From the NCBI GenBank assembly GCA_016871175.1, contig VFZL01000031.1, forward strand, positions 1 through 51,154: a DNA stretch of 51,154 bases, read 5' to 3'. Origin of the DNA: Acidimicrobiia bacterium (GTDB lineage: Bacteria > Acidobacteriota > Vicinamibacteria > Vicinamibacterales > CAVVIG01). The position numbers and the translations under genes are program-made. Each line of letters starts with the position of its first letter. Position 1 is the first letter of the stretch. Under the pieces are notes generated by a model. That model was given only the letters and a program-made list of their open reading frames with translations, was not told the origin of the DNA and ran no database searches. Shown here piece after piece: positions 8,286-15,862 of this stretch.

Positions 8286-9121
8286 GCCCGCGTCCAAGGG
8301 GCCGAGTGTCGCTCGTGGGAGCAGGTCCCGGCGATCCGGCGCTGCTGACACGACGTGCGGCGAGCCGTCTCCGCGCCGCCGATCTCGTGCTCTTCGATGC
8401 GCTGGTCGACGAGCGGTTGCTGACGCTGGCCGCGCGCGCGCAACGCTTCTTCGTCGGCAAGCGGGCCGGACGGCACGCGTTGACGCAGGATGAGATCAAC
8501 AACATCATGATCCGCGCCGCGCAGCGTGGACGCCGTGTCGTCCGCCTCAAGGGCGGCGATCCGTTCGTGTTCGGTCGGGGCGGCGAAGAGGCTCAGGCGC
8601 TCCAGGCCGCCGGCGTGCCCTTCGAAGTGGTGCCAGGCGTAAGCAGCGTGCTTGCCGGTCCCGCGCTGGCCGGCATTCCGGTCACGCAGCGTGGCGTGGC
8701 TGGTGCGGTGCTCGTCACCACCGGGCACGACGAGTCGGCCTTTGCCGCGCAGGTTGGCCAGTTGTCGCCCGGTGGCGTGACGCTCGTGGTAGCGATGGGC
8801 CACGCGCGCCGCGCGGCGCTCGCCGGGGTGCTGCGAGCGGCCGGATGGCCCACCGACACGCCGGCCGCCGTCGTGGCCAGCGCCTCCTCGCCGCGGCAGT
8901 ACGTCTGGCGGGGGACGATCGAACGCCTCGAGCAGGGCGAGGGCGGGTTGGACGGCGATTCGCCAGCGCTGCTCGTCGTCGGACAGGTAGCGGCGCTGGA
9001 TCTGACGAGCGCCCCTATCAACCGGGTGGCGCGTCGTCGTGATGATCGGCGGGGGATTCGCCCCCGCTCGACTGAGCCGGACGCGCTCCGATCGCCAGTC
9101 GTCCGGCGCGGCGAGCGGTAA
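8276..9121 (+). CDS. cobA: Uroporphyrinogen-III C-methyltransferase
   Basis: This 281-residue SUMT uses two SAM to methylate uroporphyrinogen III at C2 and C7, giving precorrin-2, the substrate of the enzyme encoded just upstream. The tetrapyrrole methylase motifs are clear: VSLVGAGPGDPALLTRRA at the N-terminus, VRLKGGDPFVFGRGGEEA near residue 90, then VVPGVSSVLAGPALAGIPVT and VTTGHDE. The enzyme is separate from the dehydrogenase/ferrochelatase, not fused as in enterobacterial CysG. The start overlaps the preceding gene by 10 bp. About 30 residues at the C-terminus are Arg-rich and look family-atypical. Supply of precorrin-2 for siroheme is the obvious role here, although SUMT can also serve cobalamin synthesis. 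Confidence 0.94.
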   Translation: MPVSPRPRGRVSLVGAGPGDPALLTRRAASRLRAADLVLFDALVDERLLTLAARAQRFFVGKRAGRHALTQDEINNIMIRAAQRGRRVVRLKGGDPFVFGRGGEEAQALQAAGVPFEVVPGVSSVLAGPALAGIPVTQRGVAGAVLVTTGHDESAFAAQVGQLSPGGVTLVVAMGHARRAALAGVLRAAGWPTDTPAAVVASASSPRQYVWRGTIERLEQGEGGLDGDSPALLVVGQVAALDLTSAPINRVARRRDDRRGIRPRSTEPDALRSPVVRRGER

Positions 9122-9151
9122 TGGGCCATCGAGGCAGCAAAAGGGGAAGTC

Positions 9152-10984
9152 ATGTCTGCGACTGACACTACGAACACGCACGGTCGGACCCGCCTATCGT
9201 TTGCAACCGTCGCGGATATCGACGAGTTCGTGTCGACGCTCGAGCGCTATGAGCGCGGCGAGTTGAGCGCGGACCAGTGGCGTGCGTTCCGCTTGGTTCG
9301 CGGCACCTATGGTCAACGGCAGTCCTACGACGCCTCGATGCTGCGCGTGAAGGTCCCGCAAGGGGTGCTCGACAAGGCCCAGCTCTATGCGTTGGCGGCG
9401 GCAGGCGAGAAGTACTCGCGGACGTTTGGCCATATCACCACGAGGCAGAACATCCAACTTCACTTCATCAAGCTGCACGACATCGAGCACGCCATGCGCG
9501 ATCTCGCGGCGTCGGGACTGACGACGCGCGAGGCGTGCGGCAATTCAGTCCGCAACATCACCGGCTGTCCGTACGCCGGTGTCTCGGCCACAGAAGTCTT
9601 CGACGTCACGCCGTACGCGGAGGGGTTGACCCGGTTTTTCTTGCGGCATCCGCTGGCGGCGATCCTGCCTCGGAAATTCAAGATCGCGTTCGAGGGTTGC
9701 GCGGAGGATCATATCGCGCTCCCCATCAACGACCTGGGATTCAAGGCGGCGCTGGGCCCAGACGGCACGCGGGGCTTCCGCATTACTGCGGGCGGCGGCA
9801 CGGCGATCATGTGCACCAACGCCGGCAAGCTGCACGACTTCATTCCGGCCAGCGAGATACTCCGCGTGGGCGAGTCGGTCCTGAAAGTCTTCCGTCAGTT
9901 TGGGGACTTCCAGCACAAGCAACGCAACCGGATGAAGTTCATGATCAAGTCGATCGGGTGGGACCGCTTCGTCGCGGAGTACCAGCGCGAGCTGGCCGCG
10001 GCGCGCGAGGCGAACGTGCCGACCCTCGACATCGATCCGCCAGCCGAGGAAACCAAGCCGGAGCGGTCGCGTCCAGCGCCGCCCGCGCCGCCACTCATCG
10101 GCGCCCGAGTGGCAGCCGCACCACCGTCGGGCCCGGGCGTCACGCCCGTCGTTGTCCCGGTCTACCAGACCACGGACGAGATGTACATCCGTTGGCGGGG
10201 CACGAACGTGCATCCGCAGAAGCAGTTCGGGTACTCCATCGTGACGGCGACGGTACCGCTGGGCGATCTGACGAGCGAGCAGATGCGCGTGATCGGCGAT
10301 CTGGCGGAGGCGTACGGCGACGGGTCGGTCCGGGTGACGATGGAGCAGGACCTTGTGTTCAGATGGGTCCGCGTGGGCGAAGTGCACGAGCTGTATCAGC
10401 GCCTCGCCGCCGCCGGGCTCGGCCTCGCTGAGGCGGCGACCGTTGCCGACGTGACGAGCTGCCCAGGTGCGGAGTCGTGCCGACTGGCGGTCACACAGTC
10501 TCGCGGCCTCGGGCGGCTGCTCGAGGAGCATCTGCGCGCGCGCCCGGATTTGGTCGCGGCCGCAGACGGTGCCCGCATCAAGATCAGCGGATGTCCGAAC
10601 GGCTGCGGTCAGCATCACGTCGCCACCATCGGCTTCCAGGGCAGTGTTCGGAAGGTCGGCACCCGAGCGGTGCCGCAGTACTTCGTGCTCATCGGCGGCG
10701 GCACCACCGCCGACGGGGCGTCGTTCGGCCGATTGGCGGCGAAGATTCCCGCGCGCCGCATCCCGCAGGCGGTCGAGCGGCTGATCAATCTGTATGCGAT
10801 CGAGAAGTCCGCCAACGAGTCTGCGCCGACCTTCTTCGCGCGCGTGGATCTGAAACGGGTCCAACGCGAACTCCTCGATCTCCAGAACTTCACCGAGGCC
10901 GACGCCGTGCCGCTCGATTTCGTCGATCTCGCGGAGACGGGTGAGTACACGCCCGAGGTGATGGAAGGGGAATGCTCCGCGTGA
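9152..10984 (+). CDS. Ferredoxin-type sulfite (or nitrite) reductase with siroheme and [4Fe-4S]
   Basis: This 610-residue enzyme of the NirA/Sir family reduces sulfite to sulfide with six electrons. The cluster-binding cysteines are present: C437-x5-C443 in TSCPGAESC and C481-x3-C485 in SGCPNGCG. The two ferredoxin-like half domains are both visible. They are joined by a Pro/Ala-rich linker around residues 290-335, longer than I would expect. A strong Shine-Dalgarno (AAGGGGAAG) precedes the ATG at 9152. The family includes assimilatory nitrite reductases. The siroheme genes upstream and the Cys-rich leader argue for sulfite, and no nitrate reductase or nitrite transporter is nearby. No sulfate activation genes (ATP sulfurylase, APS reductase) are in the window. 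Confidence 0.9.
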   Translation: MSATDTTNTHGRTRLSFATVADIDEFVSTLERYERGELSADQWRAFRLVRGTYGQRQSYDASMLRVKVPQGVLDKAQLYALAAAGEKYSRTFGHITTRQNIQLHFIKLHDIEHAMRDLAASGLTTREACGNSVRNITGCPYAGVSATEVFDVTPYAEGLTRFFLRHPLAAILPRKFKIAFEGCAEDHIALPINDLGFKAALGPDGTRGFRITAGGGTAIMCTNAGKLHDFIPASEILRVGESVLKVFRQFGDFQHKQRNRMKFMIKSIGWDRFVAEYQRELAAAREANVPTLDIDPPAEETKPERSRPAPPAPPLIGARVAAAPPSGPGVTPVVVPVYQTTDEMYIRWRGTNVHPQKQFGYSIVTATVPLGDLTSEQMRVIGDLAEAYGDGSVRVTMEQDLVFRWVRVGEVHELYQRLAAAGLGLAEAATVADVTSCPGAESCRLAVTQSRGLGRLLEEHLRARPDLVAAADGARIKISGCPNGCGQHHVATIGFQGSVRKVGTRAVPQYFVLIGGGTTADGASFGRLAAKIPARRIPQAVERLINLYAIEKSANESAPTFFARVDLKRVQRELLDLQNFTEADAVPLDFVDLAETGEYTPEVMEGECSA

Positions 10985-11022
10985 CCGCATATCGACGGAT
11001 GTAGATATAGCGATAAAACTTC

Positions 11023-11052
11023 TTGCCACGGCGATCGGCGCTACGGTATAGT
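11023..11052 (+). promoter_or_regulatory. Putative sigma-70 promoter upstream of the SAM riboswitch
   Basis: TTGCCA (11023-11028) and TATAGT (11047-11052) each match the consensus at 5 of 6 positions and are 18 bp apart. Transcription would begin near 11059, just before the riboswitch aptamer. This suggests the downstream gene has its own promoter and is not only read through from the sulfite reductase operon. Confidence 0.65.
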
Positions 11053-11070
11053 CGCCGATGTCGGTAGCGC

Positions 11071-11226
11071 TCTTATCGAGAGTGGCTGAGGGACAGGCCC
11101 TGTGATGCCACGGCAACCTCCGCCTCCGCTGCGGGAGGTGCCAAATCCTGCCCAACAACGCGGCGCGGCACGGCCGATCGCGACGGGTTCGCGTGGCTTC
11201 GCCTGGCGTGATTGGGGAAGATGAGA
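11071..11226 (+). ncRNA. SAM-I (S-box) riboswitch aptamer
   Basis: The conserved core is easily recognised. The 5' part is TCTTATCGAGAGTGGCTGAG followed by GGACAGGCCCTGTGATGCC and CGGCAACC. A P3 hairpin follows (CCTCCGC...GCGGGAGG), then GTGCCAAATCCTGCCC. The P1 helix closes between TCTTATC (11071-11077) and GATGAGA (11220-11226) with one G-T pair. The P4 region (about 11149-11217) is unusually long, with CCCAA/TTGGG and CGC/GCG pairs at its base. Downstream, CCGGG (11251-11255) and CCCGG (11262-11266) form a short hairpin without a convincing T-run. The segment 11251-11258 could instead pair with GTTCCCCGG (11344-11352), reaching the Shine-Dalgarno of the next gene, so control may be translational. 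The rest of the 11227-11359 leader holds no ORF I can support. Confidence 0.9.
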
Positions 11227-11359
11227 AGGTCGTGAATCCATTTCTGACGTCCGGGAACAGCCCCGGCTCTTGTGGTTCGGCGCTCTGCACCCCTGCCCTG
11301 TCGCGTTCCATCGACCACCCCTCGTTCCCACGCCCGCGTCATCGTTCCCCGGAGGTTCC

Positions 11360-12604
11360 GTGAGCCCTCTTCTCGGCCTGCAATGTCACCTGTGCAAGTC
11401 TGTGTTTCCGCCGGAGGCCGTATACGCGTGTGGGAAGTGTCTCGGACCACTCGAGCCCATCTACGACTACGCACGCGTCACCCTCACGCGCGACACGATC
11501 GAGCGACGGCCGAAGAACATCTGGCGCTACCGTGAGCTCCTGCCGATCACCGGCGAGCCGCGGACCGGATTTCACACCGGATTCACGCCGCTCGTCCGCG
11601 CGACTCGACTCGCCGAGCGTTTGGGTGTGCGCGAGCTGTACCTAAAAGACGACTCCGTGAATCACCCGACGCTGTCCTACAAGGACCGCGTGGTGTCGGT
11701 GGCGGCCACGCGCGCTGCCGAGCTCGGCTTCAAGGTGCTCGCGTGTGCGTCCACCGGAAACCTGGCCAACAGCGTGGCTGCCCACGCCGCACGACTCGGG
11801 ATGGAATGCTGCGTGTTCATTCCCGACAATCTCGAAGCCGGCAAGCGGATGGGCTCCGCGATATTCGGTCCGCAGATTCTGGCGATCGACGGGAACTACG
11901 ACGATGTCAATCGGCTGTGTTCGCAGGTGGCGGATCGGTACGGCTGGGGGTTCGTGAACATCAACCTCCGCGCCTACTACGCCGAAGGCGCCAAGACGAT
12001 GGGGTTCGAGATCGTCGAGCAGCTTGGCTGGCGCTATCCGCAGCACATCGTGCTCCCGGTCGCAGGCGGGACGCTGCTGCCGCGCGTGGTCCGTGGTCTG
12101 CGAGAGCTTGAGCGCGTAGGTCTGGTCGACGGTGCGCTGCCACGAATCCATGCCGCACAGGCGGCTGGCTGTGCGCCAGTGGTCACCGCATTGGCCAATG
12201 GGGAGGACTATCCCGAGCCAGTTCGGCCGAACACGATCGCCAAATCGATTGCCATCGGCAATCCAGCTGACGGTTACCAGGTGATTCAGACGGTCCGACA
12301 GACGGGTGGCAGTGGCATCAGCGTGCCCGACGACGAGATCGTCCACGCGATTCACCTCCTCGCGGAGACCGAGGGAATTTTCACCGAGCCGGCGGGGGGC
12401 ACGACGCTCGCGGGCGCGATGGCGCTCATCGCGCAGGGCGCCATCCCGTGCGATGAGTCAGTGGTCGTGTGTATCACCGGAAACGGCTACAAAACCACTG
12501 AGGTCGTCGCTGGCCAGGTCGCTGAGCCGGTTCATCTCAGTCGCGGGTTCAAGGACTTCGAGTCCTGGCAGCAGACTCGGGCGGCGAGCCACGTCCCCGC
12601 CTAG
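11360..12604 (+). CDS. Threonine synthase-like PLP enzyme (possibly O-phosphohomoserine-dependent sulfur amino acid enzyme)
   Basis: This 414-residue fold-type II PLP enzyme has the threonine synthase pattern. An N-terminal zinc ribbon has Cys at 9, 12, 24 and 27, followed by a GFHTGFTPLVRATRL segment. The PLP lysine is K108 in LSYKDRVVSVAA, the phosphate-binding loop region is CASTGNLANSVAAH, and a Gly-rich segment near the end reads CITGNGYKTTE. The GTG at 11360 is chosen for the adjacent GGAGG (11351-11355). The frame continues upstream without homology. Threonine synthase converts O-phosphohomoserine to threonine. The SAM-I riboswitch directly upstream and the sulfite reductase gene before it fit poorly with threonine and better with homocysteine or related synthesis. 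The fold also includes cysteate synthase. The name is secure at family level only. Confidence 0.85.
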   Translation: MSPLLGLQCHLCKSVFPPEAVYACGKCLGPLEPIYDYARVTLTRDTIERRPKNIWRYRELLPITGEPRTGFHTGFTPLVRATRLAERLGVRELYLKDDSVNHPTLSYKDRVVSVAATRAAELGFKVLACASTGNLANSVAAHAARLGMECCVFIPDNLEAGKRMGSAIFGPQILAIDGNYDDVNRLCSQVADRYGWGFVNINLRAYYAEGAKTMGFEIVEQLGWRYPQHIVLPVAGGTLLPRVVRGLRELERVGLVDGALPRIHAAQAAGCAPVVTALANGEDYPEPVRPNTIAKSIAIGNPADGYQVIQTVRQTGGSGISVPDDEIVHAIHLLAETEGIFTEPAGGTTLAGAMALIAQGAIPCDESVVVCITGNGYKTTEVVAGQVAEPVHLSRGFKDFESWQQTRAASHVPA

Positions 12605-12619
12605 CCCCCGCCTAGCCCA

Positions 12620-13480
12620 ATGCGCTACACACCACGGGATGGGCGCAACATCGAGGATCGACGCGGGAGCCGCGGCGGGCGGGGATTCGGCAGCGCCGCA
12701 CCGATTGGCATCGGTGGGCTTCTGCTGCTGGTTCTGAGCTGGGCCACCGGCACGGATCTTCTGCAGCTGGTCGATTCCGGCGGGGGGGCTGGTGCCCCCT
12801 ACGTGCCGGAGTCCGCCGGTCCCGTGGAGGCGTCGCCGGCGGAGCAGCGGTTAGCGCAGTTCGTGGACGCCGTGGCGGGTGACACGCAGGACACGTGGGC
12901 TCGACTGCTTGGCGACCGGGATCAGCGCGTGCCCACCGTGCTCTTTCGTGACGAGACGCCCACGGCGTGCGGACAAGGAGCGGCAGCGACGGGGCCGTTC
13001 TACTGTCCCGCGGACCGGAAGGTCTATCTCGATCTGAGTTTCTTCGACGATCTCTCGCGGCGGTTTGGTGCACCTGGAGACTTCGCGCAAGCGTATGTCA
13101 TCGCGCACGAATACGGACACCACGTGCAGAACTTGCTCGGCTACAACGAGCGCGTCGGCAACGACCGGGCCGGGGCGAACAGCGCCGCCGTTGCGCTCGA
13201 ACTGCAGGCCGACTGTTTTGCGGGCGTGTGGGGACATGAACCGTCGCAGGGCGGTCGGTTCCAGCGAGGCCAAACGGAGCTCGACCCCGGCGACGCGGAA
13301 GAAGGGCTGCGGGCGGCCTCCGCGATCGGCGATGACCGGCTGCAAGAGATGGCCGGCGGCCGCGTGCAGCCGGAGCGCTTCACGCACGGCAGCTCTGCGC
13401 AGCGGATGGAGTGGTTCCGCCGAGGGTTCACGACCGGCGATCCACGTCAGTGCGATGCGTTCGCCGCCATCACGCAGTGA
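12620..13480 (+). CDS. Neutral zinc metallopeptidase of the YpfJ type
   Basis: This 286-residue protein belongs to the predicted neutral zinc metallopeptidase family (YpfJ-like, Pfam Zn_peptidase). It has a basic, Gly-rich N-terminus, then one membrane segment (IGIGGLLLLVLSWATG, about residues 30-46). The catalytic motif is VIAHEYGHHVQNLLG, about residues 156-170, and the third-ligand region is ELQADCFAG, about residues 193-201. The large C-terminal part is therefore probably periplasmic. Its substrate is unknown. The gene starts 15 bp after the PLP enzyme stop on the same strand. The link is probably proximity only, since the function seems unrelated. The length is normal for the family. Confidence 0.9.
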   Translation: MRYTPRDGRNIEDRRGSRGGRGFGSAAPIGIGGLLLLVLSWATGTDLLQLVDSGGGAGAPYVPESAGPVEASPAEQRLAQFVDAVAGDTQDTWARLLGDRDQRVPTVLFRDETPTACGQGAAATGPFYCPADRKVYLDLSFFDDLSRRFGAPGDFAQAYVIAHEYGHHVQNLLGYNERVGNDRAGANSAAVALELQADCFAGVWGHEPSQGGRFQRGQTELDPGDAEEGLRAASAIGDDRLQEMAGGRVQPERFTHGSSAQRMEWFRRGFTTGDPRQCDAFAAITQ

Positions 13481-13526
13481 ATTGAGCAGAGCCGCGGTGC
13501 TGTCGGCTGTCTGATTTCGCCCGCGT

Positions 13527-13994
13527 TCAATACAGGTCCCGTGGTCCTGGACGAATCTGGATGTTCGCCGTGGCCGTCGCGACCTGTTTGGATCGCTGCT
13601 TGAGATGAATCATCGGGCGGTAGGATCCCGCACGACGATAGATGTGGTCGATCGTGTAGCGGCGTCGGATCGAGGTCTTGCCTACCTCGTACGGTGGGCA
13701 GTCGACGTTGGATTCCGAAGTCGTGTCGTCCCCCCACTCCCACTCGACACCAGCACAGTAGTACTCCTCGAAGTCGTCAGCACCACCGACGAGTTCGGCT
13801 GTAAAGACGATTCGGGCCGGAGAGGTGCCGATCATCGGCTGCGCCCTGAGCTGAAGCCTGGGCCGGCGGTCGTTGTCGTTGTTGTTGTCGCGATTCCCAT
13901 CGCGGCGGCCCTCGCGCTGCGCGGCCCATGTCCCAGATGCGAGACACGCCACACCGAGCGCCAGAATGAGGACTCGGCCGGCAGTGGTGATCAT
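13527..13994 (-). CDS. Secreted PKD-like protein, function unknown
   Basis: This is a 155-residue exported protein. The ATG at 13994 was chosen because it begins a signal peptide (MITTAGRVLILALGVACLAS, cleavage after TWA) and has AGGAG about 8 nt upstream. The frame continues 20 codons further without signal character. The mature protein starts with a segment very rich in Arg, Asn and Asp. It then has a fold resembling a PKD/Ig-like beta sandwich: VEWEWGDDT in the middle and the later IDHIYRRAGSYRP, matching the WxWGD and HxY...G.Y pattern. Two Cys (in YYCAG and VDCPP) may form a disulfide. It is convergent with the zinc peptidase and divergent from leucyl aminopeptidase. I do not recognise a specific function. 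Confidence 0.75.
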   Translation of the reverse strand: MITTAGRVLILALGVACLASGTWAAQREGRRDGNRDNNNDNDRRPRLQLRAQPMIGTSPARIVFTAELVGGADDFEEYYCAGVEWEWGDDTTSESNVDCPPYEVGKTSIRRRYTIDHIYRRAGSYRPMIHLKQRSKQVATATANIQIRPGPRDLY

Positions 13995-14075
13995 GGGTGG
14001 CACTCCTGGAAGAAATTGCACGCAAACGTGGCGGCCTCGGGGGCCGCCCTCCACGGCTTCGATGATAATAGCGCG

Positions 14076-15632
14076 ATGCCTTCGCCGACGACAGCCGCAC
14101 CGATCGGGTGCGTCCTCGGTCCAGCCGCCGCAACGGAGACCGACCTCATCGTGATTCCGTGGTTCGAGGGGGAGCCGGCCGACGCCATCGGCGACCTGGA
14201 TCGGGCCTCTGGCGGCGATATCGCGCGTGCCGTGTCCACGCGTGAATTCGTGGGTAAGGCCTTTGATGTCTACTTCACGGGCCTGCCAGGCAACGAGTGG
14301 TCAGCCCGCCGACTGGCCCTTGTCGGAGCGGGCCCACGAGCGTCATTCGGACTGGGGCTTGCCCGGAGAATGGCCACTGCAGCGGGGTTGGCGGTGCGCA
14401 CCCGACGCCTCGCGCGTGCTGCGCTCCTATGCCGAGGTGCGGCCGACACACTGTCCGATGGGGAATGGTCGGAGCTCGTACAGGCAACTGTCGAAGGGCT
14501 GACGCTGGCCGAGTTTCACGGTGGAAGTTACAAGACCGGCGATGCCCCTCCGCCGATTCCGGAGTGGACGCTGATTGCGCCCGGGGCGCCGGTGACGGTG
14601 GCTGACGCCCTTCGCCGGGGACGAGTCCTCGGAGAGTCGAGTAACCGCGCTCGCGAGCTCGCCAACGAGCCGGGCAACGTGCTCACACCGCGCCTGTTCG
14701 CCTCGCGGATCGCGGACCTTGCTGGAGAAGGCGGCGTGAGCGCCGAAATCCTCGAGCAACCGCAAATCGAGGCGCTTGGCATGGGGATGTTGCTCGGCGT
14801 CGCCCAAGGAAGCGCCGAGCCGGCTCGCCTCGTCGTTCTTCGCTACGAACCGCCGGCCACGGCGGACAGCGTGGCCGCCGTTCCAGTGCTCGGCCTGGTG
14901 GGGAAGGGCGTGACCTTCGACACCGGTGGCATCTCGATCAAGCCGGCCGAGGCCATGGACCGGATGAAGGACGACATGGCGGGTGGCGCGGCCGTGGCAG
15001 GCGCCATGCGCGCGATTGGCCTGCTCGGTGCCCCGATTCCGGTGCTCGGGATCATTCCTATCGCGGAGAACATGCCGAGCGGGACCGCCATCCGTCCGGG
15101 CGACGTGCTGAAAAGCGCTGAGGGGAAGACGGTGGAGGTCGTCAATACTGACGCCGAAGGCCGACTCATCCTCGGCGATGCGCTCTGGTACGCACGGCGA
15201 TTGGGTGCGACCCACTTGGTCGACGTGGCCACGTTGACGGGCGCCATTGTGGTCGCGCTCGGGCGCATCACCTCCGGGTTGCTGGGAACGCCAGACGCCT
15301 GGGTGGAACACGTCCGCGCTGCCGGCGAGCGTGCAGGTGATGCGATGTGGCCGTTACCGCTCTTTGAGGAGTATCGCGATCAGCTGAAGAGCGAAATCGC
15401 GGACATGAGCAACACGGGCGGGCGCCCAGCCGGCTCGATCACCGCAGCGATGTTCCTCAAGGAGTTCACCGGCGGTCTGCCATGGGCGCACATCGACATC
15501 GCAGGAACGGCCTGGGCGGAAGAGGCGAAACCCTACCAGCCAAAGGGGGCCACTGGCGTCGCCGTTCGCACGCTGGCGACGATCGCGCTCGAGGCTGATC
15601 GCTGGACGGACCGGACATCACGCCGGGTGTAA
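14076..15632 (+). CDS. pepA: Leucyl aminopeptidase (M17 family, PepA-like)
   Basis: This 518-residue cytosolic M17 enzyme removes N-terminal Leu and other residues with a two-metal site and normally forms hexamers. The C-terminal catalytic domain is intact: GKGVTFDTGGISIKPA with the metal-binding Lys/Asp, KDDMAGGAAVAGAMRA, and the family signature NTDAEGRLILGDAL. The N-terminal regulatory domain begins soon after the ATG at 14076. The frame is open to 13605, but that part overlaps the divergent PKD-like gene and has no family similarity. A two-codon gap separates it from the small membrane-protein gene downstream. Confidence 0.94.
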   Translation: MPSPTTAAPIGCVLGPAAATETDLIVIPWFEGEPADAIGDLDRASGGDIARAVSTREFVGKAFDVYFTGLPGNEWSARRLALVGAGPRASFGLGLARRMATAAGLAVRTRRLARAALLCRGAADTLSDGEWSELVQATVEGLTLAEFHGGSYKTGDAPPPIPEWTLIAPGAPVTVADALRRGRVLGESSNRARELANEPGNVLTPRLFASRIADLAGEGGVSAEILEQPQIEALGMGMLLGVAQGSAEPARLVVLRYEPPATADSVAAVPVLGLVGKGVTFDTGGISIKPAEAMDRMKDDMAGGAAVAGAMRAIGLLGAPIPVLGIIPIAENMPSGTAIRPGDVLKSAEGKTVEVVNTDAEGRLILGDALWYARRLGATHLVDVATLTGAIVVALGRITSGLLGTPDAWVEHVRAAGERAGDAMWPLPLFEEYRDQLKSEIADMSNTGGRPAGSITAAMFLKEFTGGLPWAHIDIAGTAWAEEAKPYQPKGATGVAVRTLATIALEADRWTDRTSRRV

Positions 15633-15641
15633 GCTGAAGGC

Positions 15642-15860
15642 GTGTTCGTCCAGGGCCAATCGGCGCCGAGCGACCCTATCATCATCAAGATCATCGATCC
15701 GCCGAGCGAGATCGAAGGCCTGGGCGAGGTGTTGCTTGGCGCCCTCGGCATCACCGGCGCCATTGTGGTCGCGGCCGTCGTGTGCGGCGTCCTCGTCGCG
15801 GGCGTGCTGTTCCTCACGCGACGCTTCCGGGAGTCCGATGGGCCCGGCCCGGTCGTATGA
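15642..15860 (+). CDS. Small single-span membrane protein, unknown
   Basis: This is a 72-residue ORF from GTG at 15642, starting 9 bp after the leucyl aminopeptidase stop. One long hydrophobic helix spans about residues 31-59 (rich in Val, Ala, Gly, Leu) and is flanked by an acidic N-terminus and an Arg-containing C-terminus. That suggests a type III or tail-exposed single-pass inner-membrane protein. GAAGG just upstream is a fair Shine-Dalgarno. No family is recognised. The ORF ends 2 bp before the convergent amidase stop, so it fits the free space exactly, which favours a real gene. Confidence 0.6.
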   Translation: MFVQGQSAPSDPIIIKIIDPPSEIEGLGEVLLGALGITGAIVVAAVVCGVLVAGVLFLTRRFRESDGPGPVV

Positions 15861-15862
15861 TG

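Noticed and set aside
10985-11022. Possible terminator after the sulfite reductase gene
   Set aside because: The short AT-rich stretch has no stable stem. Transcripts may read through to the riboswitch or end by Rho.
9545-11311. Minus-strand ORF of 588 codons antisense to sulfite reductase
   Set aside because: GC-rich shadow of a conserved gene; composition is Arg/His/Ala-rich with no domain, and it also crosses the SAM riboswitch.
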